Positions 1 to 12,700 of a stretch of DNA of 64,000 nucleotides are shown here, one piece after another. The position numbers were made by a program, and so were the translations under genes. This DNA is from Dastarcus helophoroides. Lineage: Eukaryota; Arthropoda; Insecta; Coleoptera; Bothrideridae. Every line of letters starts with the position of its first letter. Positions within the stretch are counted from its first letter, which is position 1. The notes beneath the pieces are model-generated. The model worked only from the letters and a program-made list of their open reading frames with translations. It was not told the DNA's origin and searched no databases. The stretch covers positions 32,843,578 through 32,907,577 of the forward strand of contig CM053328.1 of the NCBI GenBank assembly GCA_028583605.1, in the 5' to 3' direction.

Positions 1-1540
1 TATGGATCTATACAACTTGTGTACTCAAAAGGGCATTACGTTGTATTGTTTATCGCCAAATGCAAAGCATATATTGCAACCATGAGACGTGTCTGTTTTT
101 AAATCCCTCAAAGTGCATTGCAAATACATAGTTAGAAAACTCAAACAGAAAACTACGAAATCAGTTACGAAAAACACATTTATTTCTCTATTTAAAATCG
201 CATATGAGAAAGCAGTGCAACCAAGTATCATTAAACAAGGATTCAGAAAGTGCGGCATTTTTCTGTTTGATGCAGATGCCGTAGATTACTCTCGATGCAT
301 TTCGAAAAGAAAAGGAGAACAAAAAAATATTCCTGATAAACAAATTATTATTACCGCTAGCAAATACCTGACTGTGCTAAATAAGATGGAATGTCATATG
401 GATCCAGAGTTATTAGTAGAGTTTCAAAATTCAAGAATAGGAAGTGAAATCACCAAAAATCCACTTTTCAAAATCTGGAAGATCGTTCAAGAAGGCTGTA
501 ATCAATAAATCAATGTTGAACCTGCGCATAATGGTAATTAAATCGCTTCTAATAACATTCAGGAAAATAGTTTCATTAACAGTGAAATGGAAAATTTATC
601 AAATGAAATTTTTCCACCTGAAGAACTTCTGCGCTTTGCAGTAGAAATAGATGGTGTTATTTATAAGAATAGCAACTTTAACAATGATCCACCATTATTT
701 AATGTAGACTGCAATTCAGCCATTAATAAATCAGATAAAAAAGCAGAAAATGGAATCAACTGAGACTAAAGTTTTAAATCAAGAAGAATTCCAAAATGTC
801 TGTAAACAAATGCTAGAGATAATTATTAATGCTGTACATCAGGAAGTTAAAGCAAGGAAACTAGAAAGCCGTCAAAAAATAATAGTTCACAGCAAAATAA
901 CCATCCAAAATACTTGGTCAGATCACCTTCATTGGCCAAAAATTGAAGAAAAAGCAATCAAGAGGAAATCTTCGACACCTTCGATACTTCTAAGAAATGG
1001 AAGAAATATGCAAAGGATATAGAAGTCCGAAAAAAAAGAAGATTCAAAAATGCAAAAAAAACATGTCAGGTACCAAAAACCCCAAGAAAAAAAAGGACGA
1101 AAGAAAGGAAAAAAACGTGCAGAAAGGTAAACCTAAAGCAGCAGATGAAATGGCTACAGTGGACTCGAAGACACCAGAAGTGCCCAAACCCAAAAGCACG
1201 ATACCAAAATAAAGAACCTAGTAGAAACGCCTATGCATAAAAGTGGGGTACCAAAACAATCTAAAGAACTTTCTATCTCTGTAGGATCTTATGTTATAGT
1301 TAAATATGAGCTGCAGTATTTTCCTGGAATTGTGGAGCGAATTAGGAGTGAAGAATATGAAATTCGAGTCATGGGTCCATCAGGTTCAAATTATTTTAAG
1401 TGGCCCAACCCCGTTTCCGACTAAATATGGTATAAGAAGGGGGCTGTTAAGGAAGTAATAGAAGTGCCCAAACTAATAAAGCGTAGCTGTTATGAGTGCC
1501 CAGAAATGTCTAAATTAGTTGAAATAATTTTGTCTATATT
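1..1540 (+). pseudogene. pogo/Tigger-like DDE transposase, 3' part, decayed
   Basis: One reading frame runs from base 2 to 508. Its start resembles the end of the DDE catalytic domain of pogo/Tigger-type transposases (a GITLYCL-x-P-x-A-x-HILQP-type stretch), broken by a TGA where leucine is usual. The next part is the C-terminal region found in insect members (KNGF/KQGF-x-CGIF-x-F-x-AD). From about 510 to 1,230 the frame shifts repeatedly in a lysine-rich stretch. Bases 1,233-1,424 encode a small basic module (SVGSYVIVKYE...FPGIVE...YEIRVM...FKWP) that resembles the C-terminal tail seen in related insect transposon proteins. Family membership is inferred from remembered motifs; the stops and frameshifts are seen directly. 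The 5' part lies outside the window and no terminal inverted repeat was found. It is a dead copy. Confidence 0.6.
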
Positions 1541-2466
1541 TAACTAAAAATATACTTACATCTTATAAATATTTTTTTTTATATTAAATAATATTTTTTA
1601 TTTAGTAACTTTAATTTACCTTTTACTTATTTGGTTCATTTATTAGAACAGGGTCGTTCATCCACTGGTGTCGAATGTTCAATTATTGGGATTTTTTGCA
1701 ATATTCGACGCCTTTTGTTATTTTAAACAAGATTCAATTATTAGAAACGTCGTTATAATGAGAATTCAAAATTATATGTATATAGATCAAGTAGAAAAAT
1801 CATGCGTGAAATAAAACGAAATGGCTTAGTAATACTATTATTTCAAAGTTTATATTTTTCTTAAGTGTTCATTCATTGGTACCTCTACCTACCATATAAC
1901 GATTCATAGTCAATGCAATATACAAACCAGATGAAATATTTGTCATCAGAATTGAGAATGAAGATACTTTTTATACCTTATTTGGTCACGTGAGCTTGCC
2001 ATATTGAACTCGAATCGTATAAAAGAGGTAAGTCAAGCTAGCGAAATTGAATAAGGTCAAAATCCGTTTTGCGTAATTCCTTAGTATAGTGTTCTAATAT
2101 ATCTACCAAGTCAATACCTTGGCAAACAAAAGTTTCAGTTTTTAGTGTAGAGCATTGATGGCCAACCTTTTTGAGCTTTCAGGCAAATTTTTATCATTTT
2201 TATATTTATTATAAGTGGGTTACTAAGTCATAGGTCCCAATTGACAAGTCAAAATTGTCAGAATTTGTTTTTTAATACATCTTGAGCTTCTTTTTAAAAA
2301 TTAAATCTTTCTTCAAAACTTACAATTTTTTTTAAAGTTTTTGTCAAAGTTAGATCACGCAATTTTGAGAACAAGTCGGAATATTGAGGTAAAAGTCGAA
2401 ACGAAAAAATCGAGTCAAACAATATAGAAAACGACCAAATATCGAATTTGAAGTCGAAATTTTAGC
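1541..2466. other. AT-rich spacer, no gene seen
   Basis: No coding exon, RNA gene or well-formed repeat was recognised here. The missing second half of CUB13 of cubilin was looked for on the minus strand and not found, so the rest of that gene must lie beyond base 1. Confidence 0.5.
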
Positions 2467-2478
2467 AAGAAAGTAAAT

Positions 2479-3330
2479 GCAAGAAGAATGCAACCTAGAC
2501 TACAAATTCATGCAGCCCTCCAGGCGTGTATAGTGAATCATAGGTAGCTGAACTACCAACAGTTGAAACACTGCCACCTAGCGAAGCGGTTGCTCTCTAG
2601 GAGAGTTCCCAGAAGACAAGGATTCTATAATGCACAGACCAATAGGTTTGAACATTTATTAGATTCGAAGTTTGGAAACCAAATACCGGTTTCGATCTTG
2701 TTAGATCTCGTCAGTTTGGTATATTCAACTCGAATGCTAATAAATGTTCCGACAAGTAAGTACTAAAACATTCACAGGCGTCGAGCGAGTGACTTTTTAG
2801 TACTACCACCTATTGGTCCATAGAGAAACTATGGCCATCGCCAACAATGTCGTATGCAAGAAGAATGCAACCTAGACTACAAATTCATGCAGCCCTCCAG
2901 GCGTGTATAGTGAATCATAGGTAGCTGAACTACCAACAGTTGAAACACTGCCACCTAGCCACCTTGAACTCTCCTAGAGAGCAACCGCTTCGCTAGGTGG
3001 CAGTGTTTCAACTGTTGGTAGTTCAGCTACCTATGATTCACTATACACGCCTGGAGGGCTGCATGAATTTGTAGTCTAGGTTGCATTCTTCTTGCATACG
3101 ACATTGTTGGCGATGGCCATAGTTTCTCTATGGACCAATAGGTGGTAGTACTAAAAAGTCACTCGCTCGACGCCTGTGAATGTTTTAGTACTTACTTGTC
3201 GGAACATTTATTAGCATTCGAGTTGGATATACCAAACTGACGAGATCTAACAAGATCGAAACCGGTATTTGGTTTCCAAACTTCGAATCTAATAAATGTT
3301 CAAACCACCTATTGGTCTTTGCATTATAGT
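2479..3330. mobile_element. Large foldback element with 12-bp target-site duplication
   Basis: Two near-identical arms of about 340 bases (about 2,625-2,959 and 2,990-3,330) are inverse complements around a short spacer. A further partial unit precedes them: 2,479-2,578 repeats 2,858-2,957. The element is flanked by AAGAAAGTAAAT at 2,467-2,478 and 3,331-3,342, a 12-bp direct repeat that marks insertion. Related copies lie at 13,483-13,723 and 55.85-56.25 kb. No protein is encoded; short ORFs here are repeat shadows. Confidence 0.8.
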
Positions 3331-3390
3331 AAGAAAGTAAATATTGCAAAAAAGGGAGAATTTTGAGAAAACTGAAAATTTCAAAAATCG

Positions 3391-3500
3391 ATATCTCTCT
3401 GAAGATTGGTTGGCTATCGAAAAACGTTAGCGCAACTGCTGTTGTGTTTTTAAATCTTTTTTTTGGTTTGAGGGCACAGATTTGTATATCAATCTCTAAA
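3391..3500 (+). repeat. Degenerate copy of the hairpin retroposon
   Basis: The segment from ATCTCTCTGAAGATTGG through the ACGTTAGCGCAACTGCTGTTGTG stretch to GATTTGTATATCAATC matches, with many substitutions, the 3' half of the hairpin family seen intact at 56,997-57,184. Confidence 0.5.
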
Positions 3501-3573
3501 AGAGGGAAAGTAAAAAGATTATTGCGCCGAATCAAATGTGAAATGAAAACTAATAACAACTAAGTGATCTTAC

Positions 3574-3767
3574 CTCTAGATAAGTATAAGTACATTCTCC
3601 TGACCTCACCATATCAGTGGAAAATCTTAGGAACTCGAATATTATAATATAAAAAACACCTACTGTTACTCTGTAAGTAAACTTGATATTAAAGTCATTA
3701 GTGTTGGGTCTGTGGTATGGAATTGAAATGAAACCACTATTTTTTCCCTTTAATTCATTATGAGTTT
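3574..3767 (-). CDS. Cubn: Cubilin CUB13, first part only
   Basis: The exon starts [20 protein letters not shown] and ends GECTYTYLE on a GTAAGA donor in phase 0. It has the CUB strand pattern but lacks the first two cysteines; the only one visible is in GECTY. I recall the thirteenth CUB of vertebrate cubilin also lacking that first pair, which would support one-to-one order, but this needs checking. The remaining exons are outside the window. Confidence 0.75.
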
Positions 3768-6700
3768 CTGAAAAAAAAACGAATACATATTCTGTTCTTA
3801 AACTAAAATTTGAATTTACCAAAATTATACGTAGCTAGAAATCCTTTAGGAAGAGATTGGTAAGGTAACGGTTTGCTCGTTTTTAGATAAAACCACAAAT
3901 TTTCTTCGTGAGTAATATTATTGGGTGCTTCGGAACCGCAGTATATTCCCAAGAGTGTACCCGATGAATTATTTTTCCTTATTTCTAGGTAGTCACTATT
4001 ACATCTATCCGAATCAATCAATTCAAATACAGGAAAGATGACAGTCCTGTGGTTACCTTAAATTAAGTTTGCAAATTACATTTCTTTTACACATATGTAC
4101 TGTTAGAATAAGATTTAATAAGCTTTAAAAAAACCCATATGGTTTATGTCAAATTTCCGAATCTCGGTCGCCGGGACATATAGAGGGAGAGGTTCAGAGT
4201 GTGTGTTGTCTAAGGGTCAGGAAATAACAAGACAAACCTTCGATGTATTAAGAAGTGTCGAAAATATAGTTTTGGGCTGACGTAAGTTTTGGTTTTTAAC
4301 GCCCACGTCGATGGAATTATACATCGATCTAACAGTACCTATACGTTTATTTTAATTTTATTTTTGCATGGTATTTTACTTTCTTAAAATCTCTTAATCA
4401 GAAAACGAATTTTATTTTAACCCATGTTAGAAAATGGTAAAACTTTGACAGAAATGGACAGAAATAACAGCTTCAAAATGCATCAATGCAATCGTCAATC
4501 AAGTACCTTACCTGTTCACAACGTGGCCAAATTGTCCTTGATTCTCCAAATCTGGTGAATATTCTTAACAATCAAAAATTGAAATTGATCATACAACATG
4601 GTAATAGCTCTAGCAAAATTCCCAAAAGAATGACGTTCTATGCAATCCGTGTTATACGAAACATAAAATTAGTAAAAAGAAAGTTACCGTTCAAAAATTA
4701 GAAAAACAAAACCACCGTATTTTTGTAATTAAGAAAATATATTTACCATAGCAATTTTTATCAAAACTATGACATACTAATCCAAATTAAATACATTTAA
4801 TGTTCATTCCCACTTTCTTTAACAGAATGTCGTTTTTTTTAATATGCATTAAACAATGTTAAGCAGCATCTTTCGTATGCCGTATTTTTGCAAAATATTT
4901 GTTATTTTTAAGGTAACCCCTGCTTTTAGTTAGAAGATGTTTGTAACGATAGAGTCTTCTTTTAAAATTTGAGTTGTCTCTCTTAAATTTTATGTTTTTT
5001 TTTTATTTGTTGACGAATGTCATAAATAAACTCAAGACTCACCCGGAGGAATTTGCAAAATCCATTCACATTGCTGTTCAAAGGGATATTGCTTTGGGTA
5101 TCCGGGGCTGCTAAAACTTCCACCCAGAGAATTTAAACTTCCTCCACATTCTGAAAAAAATTAATTGAAATATTACAACTGGTTCGCTTTGAATTTCATT
5201 AAACTTACGTCCTGAAAAGACATTATAAGTTGCATGAAAAATCATGGAGGTCTTTGTAATGATGTGCATAGACGGTCCATCGCTTATTATTGGGGGAGGT
5301 ATATTTTTTGATGAACAGAATTGTGCTAGGATAGGGGCTGAACTGCTATCACCATTGAAAAGCCTAACATCATAATTACCCAATAAACAATATTCAAAAG
5401 AATTAAAATCATTAATGGTTAAAGAAATACGTCCACCTATAAAATACTGAAATGAAAAAATGCCTTATTTTGAAGATGAAAATCTAACCAGGAGTAGTAG
5501 ATGTTAATGTCCAGCTGCAAAAAGGAGAATCCAAATATAATAAAGCTTCTTGGTTCAAATCAATGCTGCCCTCAGTTGAGACATTTATATTAGCTCCGCA
5601 CGCCTGAAAATTTCGAAATTTGTATACAATTCAAATTTATATAATTTATAGAACTTTGGTACCTTATAATACCTTGCAGCAAAACCTTTGCTGGTTTGAA
5701 GATCAGGAGCTTTAATAGTAATGTACATTTGATTGCTAGTTGAAGAGATTGTTGCGTTTGATCCGCATTTTCGAGGAAGTTCGGAATATGTTTCATCTGG
5801 ACCATCATATATCTAAAAAAATGTGTTAGATAGAAACAGAAAAACAGGCATTTCTTCGCAGTGGCCTCTACTCAAATCTAGTACCCCCAAAGTAATATCC
5901 AATCTACCCCAAAATAACAATGATGAATTTTGGGTGTTATTTATTTTATAAATATATAAAAAATATAAAACATGTGTAGTGGGCCGTCCTTGAAATTATA
6001 ATGTCAATAACCATCGGCAAATCAAAATCGTTCCCCCTCACCAAATTAATTTCAATTTCTAATACAACCACAACCAGGATGTTTGATGTAATCAAAATCA
6101 AAGGTTGCAAAGGTGGTGAGGTTAACATTCCAGAACAACTGTTTAAGATATATTAGGAACATTTCCTCTCATACTTAACAAAATGTTCAGTTTATAATTT
6201 TCATAAATTCTTGGATGTGCAGGTTTTGGAATTTGTCAGTTTATCCAGTATTCCAAACTTAGATTCAATTTTATTGACTCTGGGTGGGCTAATATATTTC
6301 GCAATAGAAAATGCATAGTTCTGGAGTTTTTCCTGTATCTGCAGCATCCAATGCGAATTGGAATATTAATCCTTTACAGAATAGGTAGATATGCCATAAT
6401 ACTTAAATTGCAATAACCAGTGGCAGATCAAATTATCACTCAGCACTTCTAAAAACTAAATCTGGTAACATTTTTGATTAGCAAAAGATTTTTTACTTGA
6501 TTTTAATTTATTGATTGTAGGTTAGCAAAACTTATATTCCTAATTTACCAAAAATAAAATATCTCAATGTCAAAGGTGGTTTCCTTAAAAAAAATCGATG
6601 ACGCCTTTGCTGAAGAACAATATTTGAAAATCGGCTTAAATGATCAAAATGTATTGGGTTGGCAAGAAAGTAATTTCGTTTTTTTTTTACATAGACAACG

Positions 6701-9700
6701 TTATTCACATTTTTTTGAATAAATTCAGTGGCTGATGTTATTTACGTTTTGACATTTGATGTCAGACAAATCGAGGTTCATTTTGAAGCACGTGGTGAGA
6801 GATTTTAGGAGTAGCTGATAGTTGAGGGTCAATTTTAACATGGAGTGCAAGAACGAACATTTTTGGCATATTTTACTTTTTTATTTACATAAAGGACGGA
6901 AAGCTGCACAGGTTCATAAAGAAATATGTGAAGTTCATGGTGGTGATTACATAACAGAAAGCACTTGTCAGAATTGGTGTAAGAAATTCTGTTCTGGATA
7001 TTTTTCCCTCAAAGATGACAACGTTCTGGTCGACCTACTAAAGTTGATAAGAACCAAATTAATGCCATTATTAAAGAGGATCGTCATATAACTGTTCAAG
7101 AGATTTCAGTGGAGTTAAATATATCATACATAACCATTGAGAATCACTTAAAATGTCTTGGACTCGTAAAAAAGTTCGATACTTAGGTTCCGCATAAATT
7201 GAAAAATATTCATGTGACACAACGAATCAATATTTCCGATACGCATCTTAGACACGAATGAAAATGACCCCTTTTTGAAAAGAATCATTACTGTTGATGA
7301 AAAATGGGTCACCTACAATAACATCATTTGAAGACGACCATGGTCCAAGCACGATGAACCAGCACAAACCACATTAAAAGCTGAATTGCATCAAAAAATA
7401 TCATGCTATCAATTTGGTGGGATTATAAAGATGTTATGTATTTTGAGCTGCTTCCAAGAAACCAAAAAATCAATTCAGATGCGTACTGTCAACAGCAAAT
7501 GAAACTGAACAAAGCAATCACAGAAAAAAGGCCAGAATTGGCGAATCGGAAAGGAATTGTGTTCCACCATGACAATCCTAGGCCTCACACATCTTTGGTA
7601 ACTCGTGGGAAATTATTGGAGCTTCGTTGGAAAGTGATCTCGCATCTCCCATACAGCCCTGACCTAGCACCATCTGATTACCATTTATTTCGTAGTTTGC
7701 AGAACTCTATGAATGGTAAAGATCTCCCAAATGATGATGACCTTAAATCGCACTTGGTTCAGTTGTCAGTGGCAGAAATTCTATGAGCACAGCATCATGA
7801 AGCTGAGGAAGGTCATTGAACAAATTGGAAAATATATAATTAATTAAAGTCTATTTTTTGTTTAAAATAAATGTGTTTTTTTCATACCACAAAACCGAAA
7901 TTACTTTCTTGTCAACCCAATAATAATTAATAGTGTTACGCGCTTATCGGTTCGAATTGATTAACACGTGAATTGAATAATACCCATTTTATTTTCAAAC
8001 ACATCTCGGATCACTACAACTGAACAATTAACTCACTTCATTGACTTCTGACTGCTCACTAACTACACAGACTCTAACTAACTAACTCGAGGGAAAGCTG
8101 ACCGCCTTATATAGTTTTGGCTCCCGGGTTCTAGAAAAATCACGCAGATAAGGCTTATCGTTTGCCGAAATTTCTGGAACGCTTATCTGTCGTTTGTTTC
8201 GTTATCTCGGCCGGTTTCCCCTTATCAGATCTTTCTAGAAACTTTTCTTAGGCACTAAATTCTATTCTAAATTCTATTATATCTATTTACATGGCGTTAC
8301 AATATTATAAAATAATGAGAATGAGATTTTTATGCATATTACCTTTAGCTCATAATGTTCGCATGCTTCATCTTCGAATTCAAGATTGATAAGGTGGCTT
8401 CGATCAATTTCAATTAACCAAGCACATTTTATGTGTTTAGGAAAGTGATTAGGGTATCCAGGTGTTACAATTTTGCCTTCATTGCCATTACGTTTTCCTC
8501 CACAAGCTGCAATTTGATAATATCATTACTGTCGCAGTCTCTTACTAAAAATACGCTTTAGTCTTTATGTCCAAAGAAGCAAAACGAAACTCACAATAAG
8601 TAGCTGTCGGTCTGCCAAGGAAGGAAGCCTTTTCAGACTAATTGACAATTGGTATTTGGAAGAGTTGTAGCAAATGGTAAACGTAGACTTTAAACATTAA
8701 ATAGCACTTGGGGACTAAATGGGGCCTGGGGGGGGTTAAAAAATTTTGGGGTGTTAAACAAAAGCGAGAAGAAGCTCTTTGTGTCAGACAGATCGATGGA
8801 CGAACACGAGAGTTAGGTTTTGCTTTTTCTTTTAAGGTATTTAACCCTAAAAAATCATAGAAATTGATAACAAAGAGTAAACTAGGTATATTGCTTTGTA
8901 TATAAAAGGAAACGGAAATTTTTACGACAAACTCATTTTTGCCTTTGGAAGAATTTGTCTAAAAGACGCAAATAATTAGAATTATTAATTAATTAATTTA
9001 TTAAAATTACTACTTACCACTATCAAAATGAATATTTCCTTTTATTTTTGTTTATTTTTTGATTTATTTTTATTTAAAATTAGTAAATATCGATTTTAAA
9101 GTTATAATTTCAAAATTAAATTGAAAAATCCAAGCTAAAGTCCAGATTAAAAAATATGAAATAAGTTAAAATTATTAAAGTTTGACTTTGAGCTCGTAAA
9201 TTGTTGTTGTCGTGCGAATGTCGAGTTTCGTTATACTATTTTACCTCTATTTCCCGATTTCTGCTTTTAAATCGAAATATTAACACAACATTAGAAAATA
9301 GTCCATAAAACTATAATATCGAATTATATCTCAACGTTTTTACCATTTCTGCTCAAATTAAAAGTCAACGTATGGTGGCGTTACCTAGAAATGTCCTTAA
9401 CTCCGGAATTTCCACTTTAATTTTGAAAATTCGACTTTAAATTTGGGATCAATTTCGAAATATCAAGTCAAGTTTGATTTTTGGGTTTCGGTGTAAAAAT
9501 AAAATTGTTCAAATACATTTTTTCCAAAGATTTGTAACATTTTAAAAATATTATTTTTTCTAAAGTTCGGCTTCAATTTCCAAATTTTGAAAATCTGGCT
9601 TTAGTGAACGCTTAAGAAGCCAATAAGGAGCTTTAATTTTATTATAAATGTTGGGAAACATTTGCTATTTACCTGCATGGACTGTTGAGAATGTAGCATT

Positions 9701-12700
9701 AAAACCTTTTCCTTGTCTTCCATTATCTGCTTTAAATTGCACATACAGACGATTACCAGAACTCGTTGTGATCAGTTCTTTTACTTGCCTACCACAAATA
9801 TTCGATAAAAGTGGATATGTGTTGTCGTGACCATTGTAGATCTAATAAGAGCAAATCTTGAATTACAAATTTAAACATTAGATACGTCTTACTTTAATAT
9901 AATCGTTTCTGCATTCTGGATCATCCTCGATGTCTATAGTATGAAAATTGATCTGCAGGCTGGAAGCAGAACCTGTCTCTAGGATCCAGTTACATTCAAT
10001 CTCTCGTGGATAACTTTTTGGGAAATTGGGACTAGTTAATATACCTTCAGTTTCAAGATATCCTCCACAACCTAATGTTGTTTGTTTTTAATTAACCGTT
10101 TTCGTACACTAACAGTTATTCTCTTACCATCCAAAATCCATTCCAGTCGAAAACCTTTCGCATAGGTGTACGTATTGGTCACAAATTTAAGCAAAACCTC
10201 GTTGGAATCTACATGAATGAAATTTTCCGGAGTATGAGTCTCACAATATTTTCCAATCGGTTGAAAATTATAGCCATCTTTGTATTTTATCTAAAAAGAA
10301 TAAGTCACGTTTTGAGAATTGTAAATCATTTCTTAGACGGTGAAATAGAAAGCTGGGGAGGAAGTTCTTGTGCCTAATTTTCATTTAAATACTTTTCGGT
10401 TTTACTGCCCTTACATAACCGAATATTGACAGTAAACTTCATCTATTTTATAGTTTTATCATGTTCAAATTTTATAACCAAAGCTCATTTTTTCTTATAA
10501 ATTCATTGTACCAATTTTTTGTTTATTACACACCTTTTTCAATATATGGTATCGTGAACTCCTACTTCATTAAAATATAAATTCTAAGATACAAAAAGTA
10601 CCAACTATTTGTTGTTTTTTTAATGAAAACCAAATGTCATTAATTTTGGAAATAGAAAGATAAATATTGAGATCTATCTGCATTTTATTGGATTGCAACC
10701 ACAGCGTAGAATTTACTCAAGGTTACAAAGGCCACTAATAATGAGGTAACTTTCATTCATGTATTTTGGGTTGCACCCTAACATAGTCATGAAATACAAG
10801 CACCCTCGACATGCCATTCATTCAATTCACAAAAAACTTGTATTTCTGTATGTAAATACAATACTTACTTCAAGATATTCGTCTGTACAGTTATTTTTAT
10901 CTTTACCATTATAAGCCCCCATGTCGAATAAAGCGAAAGTCATATTGATTTTATTTTTATTGCCAACTTTAATGTGCCATTGACAATTCAAGTCGCTTGG
11001 ATATGGATTTGGATAATTTGGACTTTCAATTACTCCACTGAATCCGGTAAAGTTGACTTTACATTCTGAAAATGCAAGTACTTAATAACTATTATGCATA
11101 TGGTTACTTAAATAACTTTAAGTAAATCAGTCAACTTCCTTGTGAAACTTCCTTGTAAAATTAAATGGATTTAGCTGTTGCTGTTTTTCCCCCATTCAAC
11201 ATAAATACACTTCACATCCGCGGAATGGAATACTTCTTTTTCTCCTTGGGAAAAGTCGCAATTGAAGGGATTAGAGCAAAAAAAGGGTATAAGTGACATT
11301 TTCTTGGTTTTTGAGATATTTGTAAATACCGAAACATAAGCATGTATTCTTTTCGAGCAAAAAGGATGCAAGTGCATTTGACGAGTACTAGAGTCAATAG
11401 ATGTATCTACTTAGCAATTATCGAAAATCTGTTTGGTGCAAAAAGGGTATAAGGTCACTTTTACCGGTTTTGCACCCAACATTCATCTAATATTTTAAAG
11501 CTCTGTTAAAGATAGATGTGTCATCCTGAGGTGGTGTTTATATTGATAACGAGTTGTTAACGGGTGTTTAAATTGCTTTCTGTGTGCTAAATCAAATCAA
11601 CTCTATAATCTTAATAAAATCTAGTTTGCACCATTGAAAATGAAGAGCAAAGAGAAGGCAGAATACCAATAAATGGAAACGAAATGAAAAGAAGAAATTA
11701 CGAGCAGAAGGCAAATTGTACGTGGAACCCAAAGAAGTAATGCATCAAAGTAAACAGTTCCAAGTAAACACTTAAGAATTTTAATCATATGTTTAGGTAC
11801 AAATGTAACGAGAAAATTTCTGAGGCTGATAGACATGTATTATTTGAAAAAATTTATAAGATATCTAGTTATGATTTACAGACAGAGTATTCATCGTCTT
11901 GTATTAAAAAAGAAGGCCGAAATTTCGCAAACAAATTAAGGATTAATGAATAAGCGTGTAAGTAAACAGTTTTTTTCTGAAAACGTTGAACATTACTAAT
12001 AGACACTTTATTACAGTGTGTGCAAAAACTGATAGATTAAGTATATGTGAGACTGATAAATGGGAAAAAATGCCGAGTATAAGTAAAATTGATGAAAATG
12101 TTAGAAACTCTGTTATTTCTCATATATGGATGTTTCCAAAATACAAGGGTCATTATTCTCGAAAAGACAACATCAACACAAGATACTTATCCTCAGATCT
12201 AAGTGTAGCAAAAATGTACTCGTTCTATAAAGAATACTGCAATGAAAATAATAAATAAGTCTGCCGTTCAACTATCCTATTATCAAAATACTTTTTAACA
12301 CATACGCCTTCATAAGCCCCAGAGCGACAATTGCTCAAAGTGTAATAACTTACAGAATGTTATAAATAACTCAGGTAATGAAGAGAGTGCGCATGCTGCT
12401 AAAATATCTTTAGAACTACATCAAAGAAAAGTGTTCGCACATCATCGTAGGGGGCTTCTTCAAGAACAAAGAAGTAATAAATAAAAAATAAAATACAAGA
12501 AAATATACAAAAATAAAAAATAAAAAAGGCCAATTTCAAAACATCAGAGCACGGTAACTCAGTATGTCCACCATACACGAGGCGAAACTCTTTTGAATTG
12601 AAAATTGGTACAAAGAATAAGAAAGTTTAGACAGAAGAGCATGGTAACTCAGTAGGTCCACCATACCAGAGGCGAAATCTTTCTGACACTCTTCTGACTC

